A DNA stretch of 13,966 bases from 13-2-20CM-68-14 sp046723355 (GCA_046723355.1 JBKOUJ010000019.1:1-13966); one strand, 5' to 3'; positions 1-9,283 are shown, numbered from the stretch's first letter. Notes: generated by a model not told the origin, from the letters alone. A program made the numbers and translations.

Positions 1-30
1 AGGGTCCATTTAGCCGAGAGAGGGAAGTAC

Positions 31-2562
<2,532 letters not shown>

Positions 2563-2591
2563 CGAAACGGCGGCCTGAGGCCGCCGTTTCG
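2563..2591. terminator. Bidirectional intrinsic terminator between clpC and the convergent exported-protein gene
   Basis: A perfect 13-bp inverted repeat, CGAAACGGCGGCC (2563-2575) and its complement (2579-2591), encloses a 3-nt loop directly after the clpC stop. The plus-strand flank is CTTCCCT, only moderately T-rich. On the minus strand the stem ends in GTTTCGTTATT, so the same hairpin can also stop the minus-strand gene ending at 2626. Stem quality and position between convergent genes make this a confident call. Confidence 0.85.
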
Positions 2592-2625
2592 CTTCCCTGG
2601 GGGAGGGGCCTGGGAAGGTCGCGTA

Positions 2626-3198
2626 CTAACCCCGCACGTAAAGGAAGTTGCCGACCCCGAACGAGCCGTGGCGGTAGTCGCCGCTCCTCGAGTGCCAGCC
2701 GTCATGGACGAGCCGCAGGTCGCTTGGGCCCCCGGCCCGCGAGACCTTGACGCAGCCGTTCGAGTGGTAGTCGTAGTCGCCCTCCCAGCAGTACGGATCG
2801 TCGTAGGCGGTCGGGCAGTACTGGCCTTGCGCGGCGGTCTCCTCCGAGTGGATGAAGAGCTCACTGCGCCACGTCCCGTTCCAACAGGGCTTGTTGGAGA
2901 GGTAGAAGACTCGGCCCTTGATCGTCCCGTCGTAGTTGTTCCAGTGGCCCCACAGGTCGTACCAGCCCGTCGGCAGCCACCCGTGCGCGACCCAGCAGGC
3001 GTCGGTCGAGGTGCCGGACCCGGCGCGCCAGGTCTGGGTCGTGACGAAGCCGCCGCCGTAATCCGTCGCGATCGTCAGAGGCGACCAGAGATTCGACTGG
3101 CGGGTGAATTCGAACCAGGTTCGGTACGCGGACGCGTTCGCCGGGATGGCCAACGTCGCCGCAACCAGGACGGCTGCAATTGCGCCTCCCACCTTCAT
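2626..3198 (-). CDS. Small secreted Cys-rich protein with L,D-transpeptidase-like (YkuD-type) motif
   Basis: A 190-residue exported protein. Residues 1-24 form a Sec signal peptide: MK, a hydrophobic Ala/Val core, and ANASA before Tyr25. The mature part is rich in Trp/Tyr/Gly, with five Cys (68, 105, 128, 137, 149). The stretch LPTGWYDL...RSELFIHSEE (His117) ... HSNGCVKVS (Cys149) ... DLRLV resembles the order seen in YkuD/L,D-transpeptidase folds: a (T/L)P-x-G-x-Y strand, R-x-x-L-x-IH, then S-x-G-C-(V/I)-(R/K). Differences are Asn in place of the usual His before Gly-Cys, and a long His-to-Cys spacing (31 residues between them, including C128 and C137). The ATG shares its A with the upstream TGA (TGATG). 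A strong AAGGAGGT site (3204-3211) lies 5 nt upstream within the preceding gene, so the two are translationally coupled. Coding and export are secure. The enzymatic assignment is inference; it could be an inactive or unrelated secreted fold. Confidence 0.8.
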   Translation of the reverse strand: MKVGGAIAAVLVAATLAIPANASAYRTWFEFTRQSNLWSPLTIATDYGGGFVTTQTWRAGSGTSTDACWVAHGWLPTGWYDLWGHWNNYDGTIKGRVFYLSNKPCWNGTWRSELFIHSEETAAQGQYCPTAYDDPYCWEGDYDYHSNGCVKVSRAGGPSDLRLVHDGWHSRSGDYRHGSFGVGNFLYVRG

Positions 3199-4382
3199 CA
3201 CTGACCTCCTTCCTCGGCGGCGGTGGCGTCGACCTGGCGCAGCCAGTCTTTGGCCGGCGCGGCGTCGGTTCGCTCGCACGTCCTGACGACCCGGTCGCAT
3301 TCCAGAAGAAACGACACGCCGCCACTGCCGTCCGCCGGCGGTACGTCCGCGCTGGCGGTGATCTCGTTGCCGGAGTGGTCGACGAAGCGCGGCTCCTGCA
3401 CGCCGGCCGGGAACTGCGCCTGGTCCAGACTGAGCACCTGCTCGAGCGTCACCGAGTGCGGACCAACCTGGAAGACGGCGAGCCCGGCGTTCGCCGGCGC
3501 GACGATATGGTCGCCCACCCATGAGCCCGAATACGCGATCCAGCGCAACGAGGGCGTCGCGGTCGTCACGTCGAGCCACGATTGTTCGCGGCCGGTCGCG
3601 ATATCGACGACGCGCACGCTCGTCGCGTCCTCGCTGAGGACGGCGACCCGGGCGGCGTCCGGGCTGACCGCGATCGCGGTCCCCTCGGCTAGGGAGCGGA
3701 TCTTGCCCGGCGCGTCGGCGACAAGCAGCTCCGTCTTCTCGCCCAGGCCGATCCGGTAGAAGAGCAGCCGGTCGCCGGCCCACGCATAGGCGACGTAATG
3801 CGCCGGAGCGTCCGCCCAGGAGACGTCGCGGCCGTGGACGCTCGTCCGCACGACGACCTGCCCGTTGTACGTCGGACTTGCCCGGAAGACGGGATCGACG
3901 CCCTGCACGAACGCAATCGCTCCGTCGTGGCGCCACGCGGCCGAGTAAGCGCCGCGCGCGAGCACGAAGTCCTTGCCCTGGTCGTCGTGGATGCGCAGCG
4001 ACGGCACGCCGAGCGCGGAACCCTCCTCTATCCCCTGCGCCGAGAACGACCGATCAGCATCGACGGCCCTCAGCTGTTGCCACGTGTTGTAAGCAATGAG
4101 CTTGCCGTCGCTCGAGCGAACCGCCACCGGCGAGAGCGGCCCCATCATCGACCCTGAGACCGAGGCGCCGAGCTCGCTGCGGGCGCCCTTCTCGTCCACC
4201 AACGTCGAGCCTCGGACGACCGCTCCCGGCGGCTTCTTCAGGCCGACACGGATGGTGAGCGGCCCCGTTCTCGGCACCGCGCCGTGGGCTCCGAAGACGC
4301 CGAAGCCGACCACGGCCGCGACACCGCCGGCGAGGATCGCCGCGCCGACGACGGCAGTACGTGCTTCGAAAATCGGTTTCAT
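3198..4382 (-). CDS. Membrane-anchored or secreted beta-propeller-like (TolB/PD40-type) protein
   Basis: A 394-residue protein of unknown function. A hydrophobic segment at about residues 10-33, after a short basic N-terminus, is a signal anchor or uncleaved signal; there is no lipobox Cys. The rest carries repeating beta-strand units such as SSDGKLIAYNTWQQLRAVD (about 90-108), RHDGAIAFVQG (151-161), AGDRLLFYRIGLGEKTELLVAD (about 202-223) and SPDAARVAVLSED...RVVDIATGRE (240-266). This is the S-P/S-D-G-x-x-(I/V)-A-(Y/V) pattern of PD40/WD40-like propeller blades. Two Cys (362, 369) near the C-terminus could form a disulphide. The ATG was chosen because AAAGGAGG (4387-4394) sits 4 nt upstream; 55 further in-frame residues upstream look non-coding and run into the radA promoter region. 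It overlaps the next minus gene by one base. The pair probably forms one transcript and may act together outside the membrane; the ligand is unknown. Confidence 0.85.
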   Translation of the reverse strand: MKPIFEARTAVVGAAILAGGVAAVVGFGVFGAHGAVPRTGPLTIRVGLKKPPGAVVRGSTLVDEKGARSELGASVSGSMMGPLSPVAVRSSDGKLIAYNTWQQLRAVDADRSFSAQGIEEGSALGVPSLRIHDDQGKDFVLARGAYSAAWRHDGAIAFVQGVDPVFRASPTYNGQVVVRTSVHGRDVSWADAPAHYVAYAWAGDRLLFYRIGLGEKTELLVADAPGKIRSLAEGTAIAVSPDAARVAVLSEDATSVRVVDIATGREQSWLDVTTATPSLRWIAYSGSWVGDHIVAPANAGLAVFQVGPHSVTLEQVLSLDQAQFPAGVQEPRFVDHSGNEITASADVPPADGSGGVSFLLECDRVVRTCERTDAAPAKDWLRQVDATAAEEGGQ

Positions 4383-4515
4383 GCAGCCTCCTTTGTCGAC
4401 GTCTTCGACGGTACGCGCGGCGGAGGACGGATCGAGTTGTCTGTACAGAAAACGACACAGAGTTGACACGGAGCCGTTGCGAACGGCGTCTGACCTCCCG
4501 CCTACACTCGCCGTC
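4383..4515. promoter_or_regulatory. Divergent intergenic region with palindrome TCTGTACAGA
   Basis: This 133-base region separates radA (+) from the exported-protein pair (-) and must carry both promoters. A perfect 10-bp palindrome TCTGTACAGA lies at 4440-4449, and flanking TT (4437-4438) and AA (4451-4452) extend the symmetry to 16 bp with one mismatched pair. A TTGACA at 4463-4468 has no -10 box at normal spacing on the plus strand. I could not place the minus-strand promoter with confidence; TACCGT on the minus strand near 4407-4412 is only a weak -10 candidate. The palindrome could be an operator for either gene, but no known regulator's site is recognised. Confidence 0.4.
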
Positions 4516-4518
4516 GTG
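4503..4518 (+). promoter_or_regulatory. Putative leaderless -10 element of radA
   Basis: TACACT (4503-4508) fits the TANNNT -10 consensus and is followed by exactly 7 nt (4509-4515) before the GTG start. The expected transcription start is therefore at or next to the start codon. There is no purine-rich Shine-Dalgarno sequence before the GTG (CTCGCCGTC), which fits leaderless translation, common in Actinobacteria. A convincing -35 at 16-19 nt is not visible. Confidence 0.45.
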
Positions 4519-5856
4519 GCCAAGGCGGCTCTCCAACACGCGTGCACCGAATGCGGCTACAGCGCCGGCCGGTGGTTCGGCAAGTGCCCCGGCTGCGGGG
4601 CGTTCGGGACACTCGTCGAGGAAAAGGCCGCGACCGGCGCTGGCGCCCCGGCGAAGCCTTTGCTGCGGCTGGTGGACGTCCAGGCCGACGAGGCCGAGCG
4701 GATCCCGACCGGCGTACCCGAGCTCGATCGCGTGCTCGGCGGCGGCCTCGTCCCCGCGTCGCTAGTCCTCGTCGGCGGCGAGCCGGGCGTCGGTAAGTCG
4801 ACGTTGCTGCTTTCGGCGCTCGCCTCCATCTCTAAGGAACGCCGTGCCCTGCTCGTCACGGGCGAGGAGTCCACGGCGCAGGTGAAGCTTCGCGCTGCCC
4901 GCCTCGGAGGAGCGGAGAAGGTCGAGATCCTCGCTGAGACCGAGCTCGAGACCGTCTGCGCGACCCTGGAGAGCGAGCGGCCGGATGTGTGCGTGATCGA
5001 TTCGGTGCAGACCCTGTACTCGCCGGAGATCGGCTCGGCGCCCGGATCCGTGGCCCAAGTCCGCGAAGCCGCCGCGCGGCTCCTCCGAGTGGCGAAGGAG
5101 GCGAAGGTCGCCACCTTCCTGGTCGGCCACGTTACGAAGGACGGCACCGTCGCCGGCCCGCGCGTGCTCGAGCACCTGGTCGACTGTGTGCTCCAATTCG
5201 AGGGCGACCGCTACCACGCGCACCGCGTCCTTCGGGCGACGAAGAACCGGTTCGGCTCGACGAACGAGCTCGGCCTCTTCGAAATGACCGGCGCCGGTCT
5301 CGTCGGCGTGCCTGAGCCGTCCGAGCTCTTCGGTCGCGGCGCGGAAGGCGAGGTCGGCGCCGCCGTCGCCTGTGCCCTCGAAGGGACGCGCCCGATCCTG
5401 CTCGAGATCCAGGCTCTGGTCGCGCCCACGGACCTGGCGATGCCGCGTCGGGTCGCGACCGGCGTCGACCCAAAGCGCCTCGCGATGATCGTCGCCGTCC
5501 TCTCTCGCCACGCCCGCGTCGCGCTCGGCGCAGCCGATGTCTTCGTGAACGTCGCAGGGGGCGTGCGAATCGACGAGCCGGGCGCCGACCTCGCCGTCGC
5601 GCTTGCGATCGCGTCGGCCGCCCGTGGCGTCCCGGTCAAGCTCGGCACGGCCGCCTTCGGCGAGATCGGCCTGACCGGCCGGCTTCGCCCCGCGACCCAG
5701 GCCGAGCGGCGTCTCGAGGAGTGCGCCAGGCTCGGGCTTCGGCAGGTTGTCGCTCCTGTCGATACTCCTAGTGTCAAACTAGGCGTTCTCGAAGCGGAGA
5801 CGGTACGCAGCGCAATACGGGCGGGGCTCGATGGCGACGGATCCGAGGGCGGATAG
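4516..5856 (+). CDS. radA: DNA repair protein RadA (Sms)
   Basis: A 446-residue RecA-paralogue ATPase/branch-migration helicase that processes recombination intermediates. Order of parts: an N-terminal four-Cys zinc finger, C10-x2-C13 and C24-x2-C27; the RecA-like core with Walker A GEPGVGKST (88-96); Walker B VCVID (158-162); the RadA-specific KNRFG motif (243-247); and a C-terminal Lon-protease-like domain (about 270-440). The GTG at 4516 was chosen because it lies just before the zinc finger, as in other RadA proteins, and just after a -10-like TACACT. The frame stays open for 420 nt upstream, but that part is antisense to the propeller gene and has no similarity to RadA. The 3' end overlaps disA by 26 nt, implying co-translation. 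RadA and DisA are known functional partners in other bacteria, where RadA modulates DisA c-di-AMP synthesis. Confidence 0.97.
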   Translation: MAKAALQHACTECGYSAGRWFGKCPGCGAFGTLVEEKAATGAGAPAKPLLRLVDVQADEAERIPTGVPELDRVLGGGLVPASLVLVGGEPGVGKSTLLLSALASISKERRALLVTGEESTAQVKLRAARLGGAEKVEILAETELETVCATLESERPDVCVIDSVQTLYSPEIGSAPGSVAQVREAAARLLRVAKEAKVATFLVGHVTKDGTVAGPRVLEHLVDCVLQFEGDRYHAHRVLRATKNRFGSTNELGLFEMTGAGLVGVPEPSELFGRGAEGEVGAAVACALEGTRPILLEIQALVAPTDLAMPRRVATGVDPKRLAMIVAVLSRHARVALGAADVFVNVAGGVRIDEPGADLAVALAIASAARGVPVKLGTAAFGEIGLTGRLRPATQAERRLEECARLGLRQVVAPVDTPSVKLGVLEAETVRSAIRAGLDGDGSEGG

Positions 5857-6985
5857 ACAGGGACGAAGGCCGGCCGCGCCGCTCGGCTTTCCACGCAGCG
5901 CTGCGGAGCTCGATCCCCGTATAGACCCGACCTTGCTCACGGCGATCTCGCGGGTCGCCCCGGGGACGCCGCTGCGGCAGGGCATCGACGACATCATTCG
6001 GGCGCGCGAAGGCGCCCTCATCGTGATCGGGGAACCCTCGGAGCTCGCTTTCCTCTTCTCCGGAGGCATCCGGCTCGACCAGTCCTTCACCGCTCAGCTC
6101 CTCTACGAGCTGGCCAAGATGGACGGTGCGATCATCGTCAACTCGCCGATCGCGAAGATCACGCACGCGAATGTCCAGCTGATGCCGGACCCGACGATCC
6201 CATCCAATGAGACGGGGACGAGGCACCGCACCGCGGAGCGCGTCGCACGCCAGACGAAGGCGCTTGTGATCTCGATCTCGCAACAGCGCGAGACCGTCAC
6301 CGTCTTCATCGGGAGGCACCGCTACCAGCTCGACCCGATCGCTGACGTGCTCGCGAAGACGAACCAGGCGCTTGCGACGCTCGAGACCTACCGCCAGCGG
6401 CTCGACCAGGTGCTCACCCGCCTCACTGCCCTCGAGTTCCAGAACGCGGTGATGCTCGACGACGTCCTTGTCGTGTTGCAGCGTGCGGAGCTGACGACTC
6501 GCATGGCCGACTACATCGAACGCGCGTGCACGGAGCTCGGCTCCGAGGGACGCCTGATCCGCATGCAGCTCGAGGAGCACGTCAGCGAGGTGCCGGCGGA
6601 GAAGGCCGCGATCGTCTACGACTACCACGCGGACGGGGGAGCCGAGCGGGTCGCCGAGGGCCTGCAAGCGCTCGCCGAGCTCCCGTATCAGGACTTGCTC
6701 GAGTTCGAGCTCCTGGCGGTCTTGGGCTACCCGGCGACGACGAACCCGCTCGACTACTCCGTCGTGCCGCGCGGCTACCGCGTGCTCAGCCACATTCCAC
6801 GGCTGCCGGAGAACGTCATCCAGCGTCTCGTCGGCGAGCTCGGCGGGCTCGAGGGAATCGTGCGCGCGTCACAACGGGACCTGGAATCCGTCGACGGCGT
6901 CGGCACGGTTCGCGCCCGCGAGATCCGTGAGGGGCTCCGCCGCCTGCAGGAGCACAATCTCCTCGACCGGTACCTCCAACTCTAA
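5831..6985 (+). CDS. disA: DNA integrity scanning diadenylate cyclase DisA
   Basis: A 384-residue protein that makes cyclic di-AMP from two ATP and links DNA-structure sensing to signalling. The diadenylate cyclase (DAC) domain shows the diagnostic DGA (98-100, in YELAKMDGAIIV) and RHR (131-133, in GTRHRTAER) motifs, plus VAPGTPLR near residue 42 as in Bacillus DisA. A helical linker follows (about 170-310). The C-terminal helix-hairpin-helix DNA-binding region has VDGVGTVRAREIREGLRRLQE. The N-terminus is about 25 residues longer than Bacillus DisA, basic and Pro-rich. The ATG lies inside the 3' end of radA with a GGGCGGGG stretch just upstream as a modest ribosome site; a slightly later start cannot be excluded. 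It is followed by a terminator-like repeat, so radA-disA looks like a two-gene unit. Confidence 0.97.
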   Translation: MATDPRADRQGRRPAAPLGFPRSAAELDPRIDPTLLTAISRVAPGTPLRQGIDDIIRAREGALIVIGEPSELAFLFSGGIRLDQSFTAQLLYELAKMDGAIIVNSPIAKITHANVQLMPDPTIPSNETGTRHRTAERVARQTKALVISISQQRETVTVFIGRHRYQLDPIADVLAKTNQALATLETYRQRLDQVLTRLTALEFQNAVMLDDVLVVLQRAELTTRMADYIERACTELGSEGRLIRMQLEEHVSEVPAEKAAIVYDYHADGGAERVAEGLQALAELPYQDLLEFELLAVLGYPATTNPLDYSVVPRGYRVLSHIPRLPENVIQRLVGELGGLEGIVRASQRDLESVDGVGTVRAREIREGLRRLQEHNLLDRYLQL

Positions 6986-7040
6986 GCTGCGCTCACTGGC
7001 AACAGGAGTCCGCTCTGAGCAGGGCTTTTATGGTCGGGAG

Positions 7041-7082
7041 TCGAAAATCCCTGGAAATACTGGGCTTTTCGAGTCGGTTTTT
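7041..7082 (+). terminator. Probable terminator after disA
   Basis: TCGAAAA-T-CCC (7041-7051) pairs with GGG-C-TTTTCGA (7062-7072), 11 positions with one mismatch and a 10-nt loop. GTCGG and then TTTTT (7078-7082) follow. The T run is a few bases from the stem, so termination may be partial. It is the only terminator-like structure between disA and carD. Confidence 0.4.
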
Positions 7083-7090
7083 GGTATCCT
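7082..7090 (+). promoter_or_regulatory. Extended -10 promoter of carD
   Basis: TGGTATCCT reads as a TGn extended -10 followed by TATCCT (7085-7090), with no good -35 at 16-18 nt, as often tolerated with an extended -10. The predicted start is near 7097, giving a 5'-UTR of roughly 65 nt that begins almost at the hairpin at 7100. Confidence 0.45.
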
Positions 7091-7099
7091 GAAGGTCGT

Positions 7100-7126
7100 C
7101 GCCGACGGGGTGCAGTCCCGTCGGCG
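7100..7126 (+). promoter_or_regulatory. Hairpin in the carD 5'-UTR
   Basis: A perfect 10-bp stem, CGCCGACGGG (7100-7109) with CCCGTCGGCG (7117-7126), encloses the 7-nt loop GTGCAGT. It lies between the predicted carD start site and the AAAGGGGAGG ribosome site (7147-7156). No U-tract follows, so it is unlikely to be an intrinsic terminator. It could stabilise the 5' end of the transcript or bind a regulator. The structure is seen directly; its role is inferred. Confidence 0.5.
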
Positions 7127-7162
7127 TTCTGGCGATGTAAGCGACGAAAGGGGAGGCTCGGC

Positions 7163-7681
7163 TTGTACAAGGTCGGCGACAAGGTGGTGTATCCGCACCA
7201 CGGTGCAGGTACCGTCGTGAAGAAGGAGTCCCGCACAGTGCTCGGTCAGAAGCGGGAATACCTGACGATCAAGATTCTGCACAACGACATGACGGTGAAC
7301 GTCCCGACCGAGAACGCCGACGCCGTCGGGCTCCGCAAGGTGATCGACGAGCAGATGGTCGCGAAGGTGATGAAGGCGCTCACGGGCAACGGCACCCAGA
7401 TGCCGAAGAACTGGAACCGCCGCTTCAAGCACAATCGCGACAAGATGAAGACGGGCGACATCTTCGAGCTCGCCGAGGTCGTGAGGAACCTGTCCCTGCG
7501 CGACCACGAGAAGGGTCTTTCGACCGGCGAGAAGCAGATGTTCGTGAAGGCGAAGAAGATTCTCGCCAGCGAGCTCATGTACGCCAAGGACATGGACGAG
7601 GACGAGGCGGCCGATTGGCTCGACGGCGTTCTCGCCAACGGCGGCTCGAAGAAGAAGACGAAGGTCGCGGCGACCGCGTAG
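7163..7681 (+). CDS. carD: RNA polymerase-binding transcription factor CarD
   Basis: A 172-residue CarD/CdnL-family regulator that binds the RNA polymerase beta subunit and stabilises open complexes at rRNA and other promoters. The N-terminal Tudor-like RNAP-interaction domain begins YKVGDKVVYPHHGAGTV and runs to about residue 60. The helical DNA-contacting C-terminal domain holds NWNRRFK (Trp84, equivalent to the minor-groove wedge Trp of mycobacterial CarD) and the LRDHEKGLSTGEKQM region. The C-terminus has an additional basic SKKKTK tail. Translation starts at TTG 7163, supported by the very strong AAAGGGGAGG six nt upstream and by family alignment. Its own promoter and 5'-UTR hairpin precede it. 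It sits between disA and ispD, where Bacillus has yacL, and immediately upstream of ispD as in mycobacteria. Confidence 0.96.
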   Translation: MYKVGDKVVYPHHGAGTVVKKESRTVLGQKREYLTIKILHNDMTVNVPTENADAVGLRKVIDEQMVAKVMKALTGNGTQMPKNWNRRFKHNRDKMKTGDIFELAEVVRNLSLRDHEKGLSTGEKQMFVKAKKILASELMYAKDMDEDEAADWLDGVLANGGSKKKTKVAATA

Positions 7682-7715
7682 ACGCCGGGTAGTCCAAGGC
7701 GTCGCTTGCGATGCC
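7681..7715 (+). other. Mutually exclusive small hairpins after carD
   Basis: GACGCC (7681-7686, beginning on the last base of the carD stop) can pair with GGCGTC (7698-7703). The same GGCGTCGC (7698-7705) can instead pair with GCGATGCC (7708-7715) through one G-U pair and a tight loop. No T run follows, so this is not a clear terminator. The rest of the 124-nt carD-ispD gap (to 7805) shows no convincing promoter or ribosome site. Confidence 0.3.
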
Positions 7716-7805
7716 GCTTAGAAGGATGTGGCGGCTTTGCCGACGCGTCCGTCTCAACCCGGTGCTTGGATACGCGACGTGAGCTCTTTGAACGTTTTCC
7801 GCTGA

Positions 7806-8471
7806 ATGGCGGTCTGGGCGGTTCTCGCGGCGGCGGGCCGCGGGGAGCGGCTGGGTGAGGACCGTCCGAAGGCCTTCGCCAAGCTCGGTGACCGGCCGCT
7901 GCTGGCCGAGAGCCTCGAGCGGCTCGAAGCTTCACGCTGGGTCGACGCGATCGTGATCGTGGCGCCGCCCGGCTGGGAGGAGCCGGCGATTCTCCTTGCG
8001 GAGGAGCTCGCCTGCTCGAAGGTCGTCGCCTGCGTGTCCGGAGGCGAGACGCGGGCGGAGTCGGTTCGTGCGGGCGCGGCCGAGGTGGACGAGGACGCCG
8101 CGGTGATCGTCGTCCACGACGCCGCCCGTCCGGCGCTTCCCGAGGAGGTCCTGGAGCGCGTCCTGGCTGCGCTCAACGAAGGGTGGGAGGGAGCCGTGCC
8201 GGCGCTGCCGCTAGCCGACACGATCAAGCGTGTGCGCGACGGGCAGGTCATCGAGACGCTGCCTCGCGAGGAGCTGGCCGCCGCGCAGACGCCGCAGGCG
8301 TTCCTGGCCCCCGTGCTGCGCGAGGCCCTCGCAGGCGACCTCGCCGGCGCGACCGACTGCGCCGCCCTCGTCGAGACTCGAGGTGGGCGCGTGACGACCG
8401 TTCCCGGCGATCCGCGGCTCCTCAAGGTGACGGACACCGCGGATCTCGAGCTCGTGTCCGGCTGGCTGTGA
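7806..8471 (+). CDS. ispD: 2-C-methyl-D-erythritol 4-phosphate cytidylyltransferase IspD
   Basis: A 221-residue enzyme of the MEP isoprenoid pathway, joining CTP and methylerythritol phosphate to give CDP-ME. Visible motifs: nucleotide-binding AAAGRGERLG (8-17) with PKAF (21-24); VHDAARP (103-109); PLADTIK (135-141); QTPQ (161-164); and KVTDTADL (207-214). Length is typical for a stand-alone IspD. An in-frame TGA lies immediately before the ATG, so this is the earliest possible start; it agrees with the family N-terminus. No Shine-Dalgarno is visible before it, which is odd beside carD's strong one. It ends in a GTGA overlap with the PHP gene. Confidence 0.96.
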   Translation: MAVWAVLAAAGRGERLGEDRPKAFAKLGDRPLLAESLERLEASRWVDAIVIVAPPGWEEPAILLAEELACSKVVACVSGGETRAESVRAGAAEVDEDAAVIVVHDAARPALPEEVLERVLAALNEGWEGAVPALPLADTIKRVRDGQVIETLPREELAAAQTPQAFLAPVLREALAGDLAGATDCAALVETRGGRVTTVPGDPRLLKVTDTADLELVSGWL

Positions 8472-9283
8472 TCGCCGACTACCACATGCACCTGCGAGAT
8501 CCCGACGGGCGCCTCGACTTCACGGTCGAGGGAGTCGAGCGCTTCGTCGAAACGGCCGTCGCGCGCGGTATCGACGAGATCGGGTTCACCGAGCACGTCT
8601 ACTACTTCGAGCAGACGCGGCCGCTCTGGGACGAGCCCTGGATGCTCGAACGCTGCGCGTATGACATCGAGCCGTACGTCGACGCTGTGCTCGAGGCGAA
8701 GAGTCGCGGGCTGCCGGTGAAGCTCGGGCTCGAGGTCGACTACGCCGCCGGCAACGAGCACGAGACCGCAGAGGCGCTCGCGCCGTATCCCTGGGATTAC
8801 CTGCTCGGATCGGTGCACTTCGTGGATGGCTTTCCCGTCGACCAGGAGCCTGGGCTCGTCGAGAAGCTCGGCCCGCACGAGGCCTGGCGGCGCTACTTCG
8901 TCTGGCTGCGGAATGCGGCCCGAAGCGGGCTGTTCGACTCTCTCTCGCATCCGGACCTCGCCAAGCACCACGGCCCGCGGCCTGATGCCGAGAGCGTCCA
9001 GTGGTTGCATGAGGAGACGGCTGACGCGATCGAGGCGGCAAGCGTCTGCATCGAGGTCTCGGCGGCCGGGCTGCACAAGCCGGTCGGTGAGCTCTACCCG
9101 GACGCGCACCTGCTCGATGCCTGTCGTGCGCGCGGCGTGCCGATCACGCTCGCGTCCGACGCGCACGAGCCAAAGAACGTGGGCCGCGACCTCGATCGCG
9201 CCGTGGAGCATGCGTGCGCGGCGGGCTACGACACCGTCACGGTCTTCGACCGGCGCGAGCGCAGGCAGGAGCCGCTCGGGTGA
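8468..9283 (+). CDS. PHP-domain phosphatase, histidinol-phosphatase (HisK-type) family
   Basis: A 271-residue metal-dependent phosphoesterase of the PHP fold, close in length and motif order to Bacillus HisK-type histidinol-phosphatases. Likely metal ligands: H6 and H8 (DYHMH), FTEH (E42, H43), E89 (GLEVDY), H117 (GSVHF), H161 (SHPDL), and D231/H233 (SDAHEP). The family enzyme removes phosphate from L-histidinol phosphate, the penultimate histidine step. The GTG start overlaps the ispD stop (GTGA), and its own TGA overlaps the ispF GTG in the same way, so all three are translated together. No other histidine genes are present. The specific substrate is therefore uncertain: it could be a relocated histidinol-phosphatase or a PHP phosphatase with another role. 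Confidence 0.88.
   Translation: MIADYHMHLRDPDGRLDFTVEGVERFVETAVARGIDEIGFTEHVYYFEQTRPLWDEPWMLERCAYDIEPYVDAVLEAKSRGLPVKLGLEVDYAAGNEHETAEALAPYPWDYLLGSVHFVDGFPVDQEPGLVEKLGPHEAWRRYFVWLRNAARSGLFDSLSHPDLAKHHGPRPDAESVQWLHEETADAIEAASVCIEVSAAGLHKPVGELYPDAHLLDACRARGVPITLASDAHEPKNVGRDLDRAVEHACAAGYDTVTVFDRRERRQEPLG

Noticed and set aside
4463..4508. TTGACA paired with TACACT as the radA promoter
   Set aside because: The spacer is 34 nt, far beyond the 16-19 nt allowed, so TTGACA is not counted as the -35.
4486..4508. PafBC (RecA-independent DNA-damage) type promoter at radA
   Set aside because: At the correct 8-nt spacing only GTC-x-G of the TTGTCRGTG element matches (4 of 9), too weak to call.
4096..4515. 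N-terminal extension of radA by 140 codons
   Set aside because: Ser/Pro/Thr-rich antisense of the propeller gene; RadA homologues begin just before the zinc finger, and a GTG with a -10 box is placed there.
7754..9211. A 485-codon minus-strand frame opposite ispD and the PHP gene
   Set aside because: Antisense shadow in G+C-rich sequence with no recognisable domain; both sense genes carry complete motifs.
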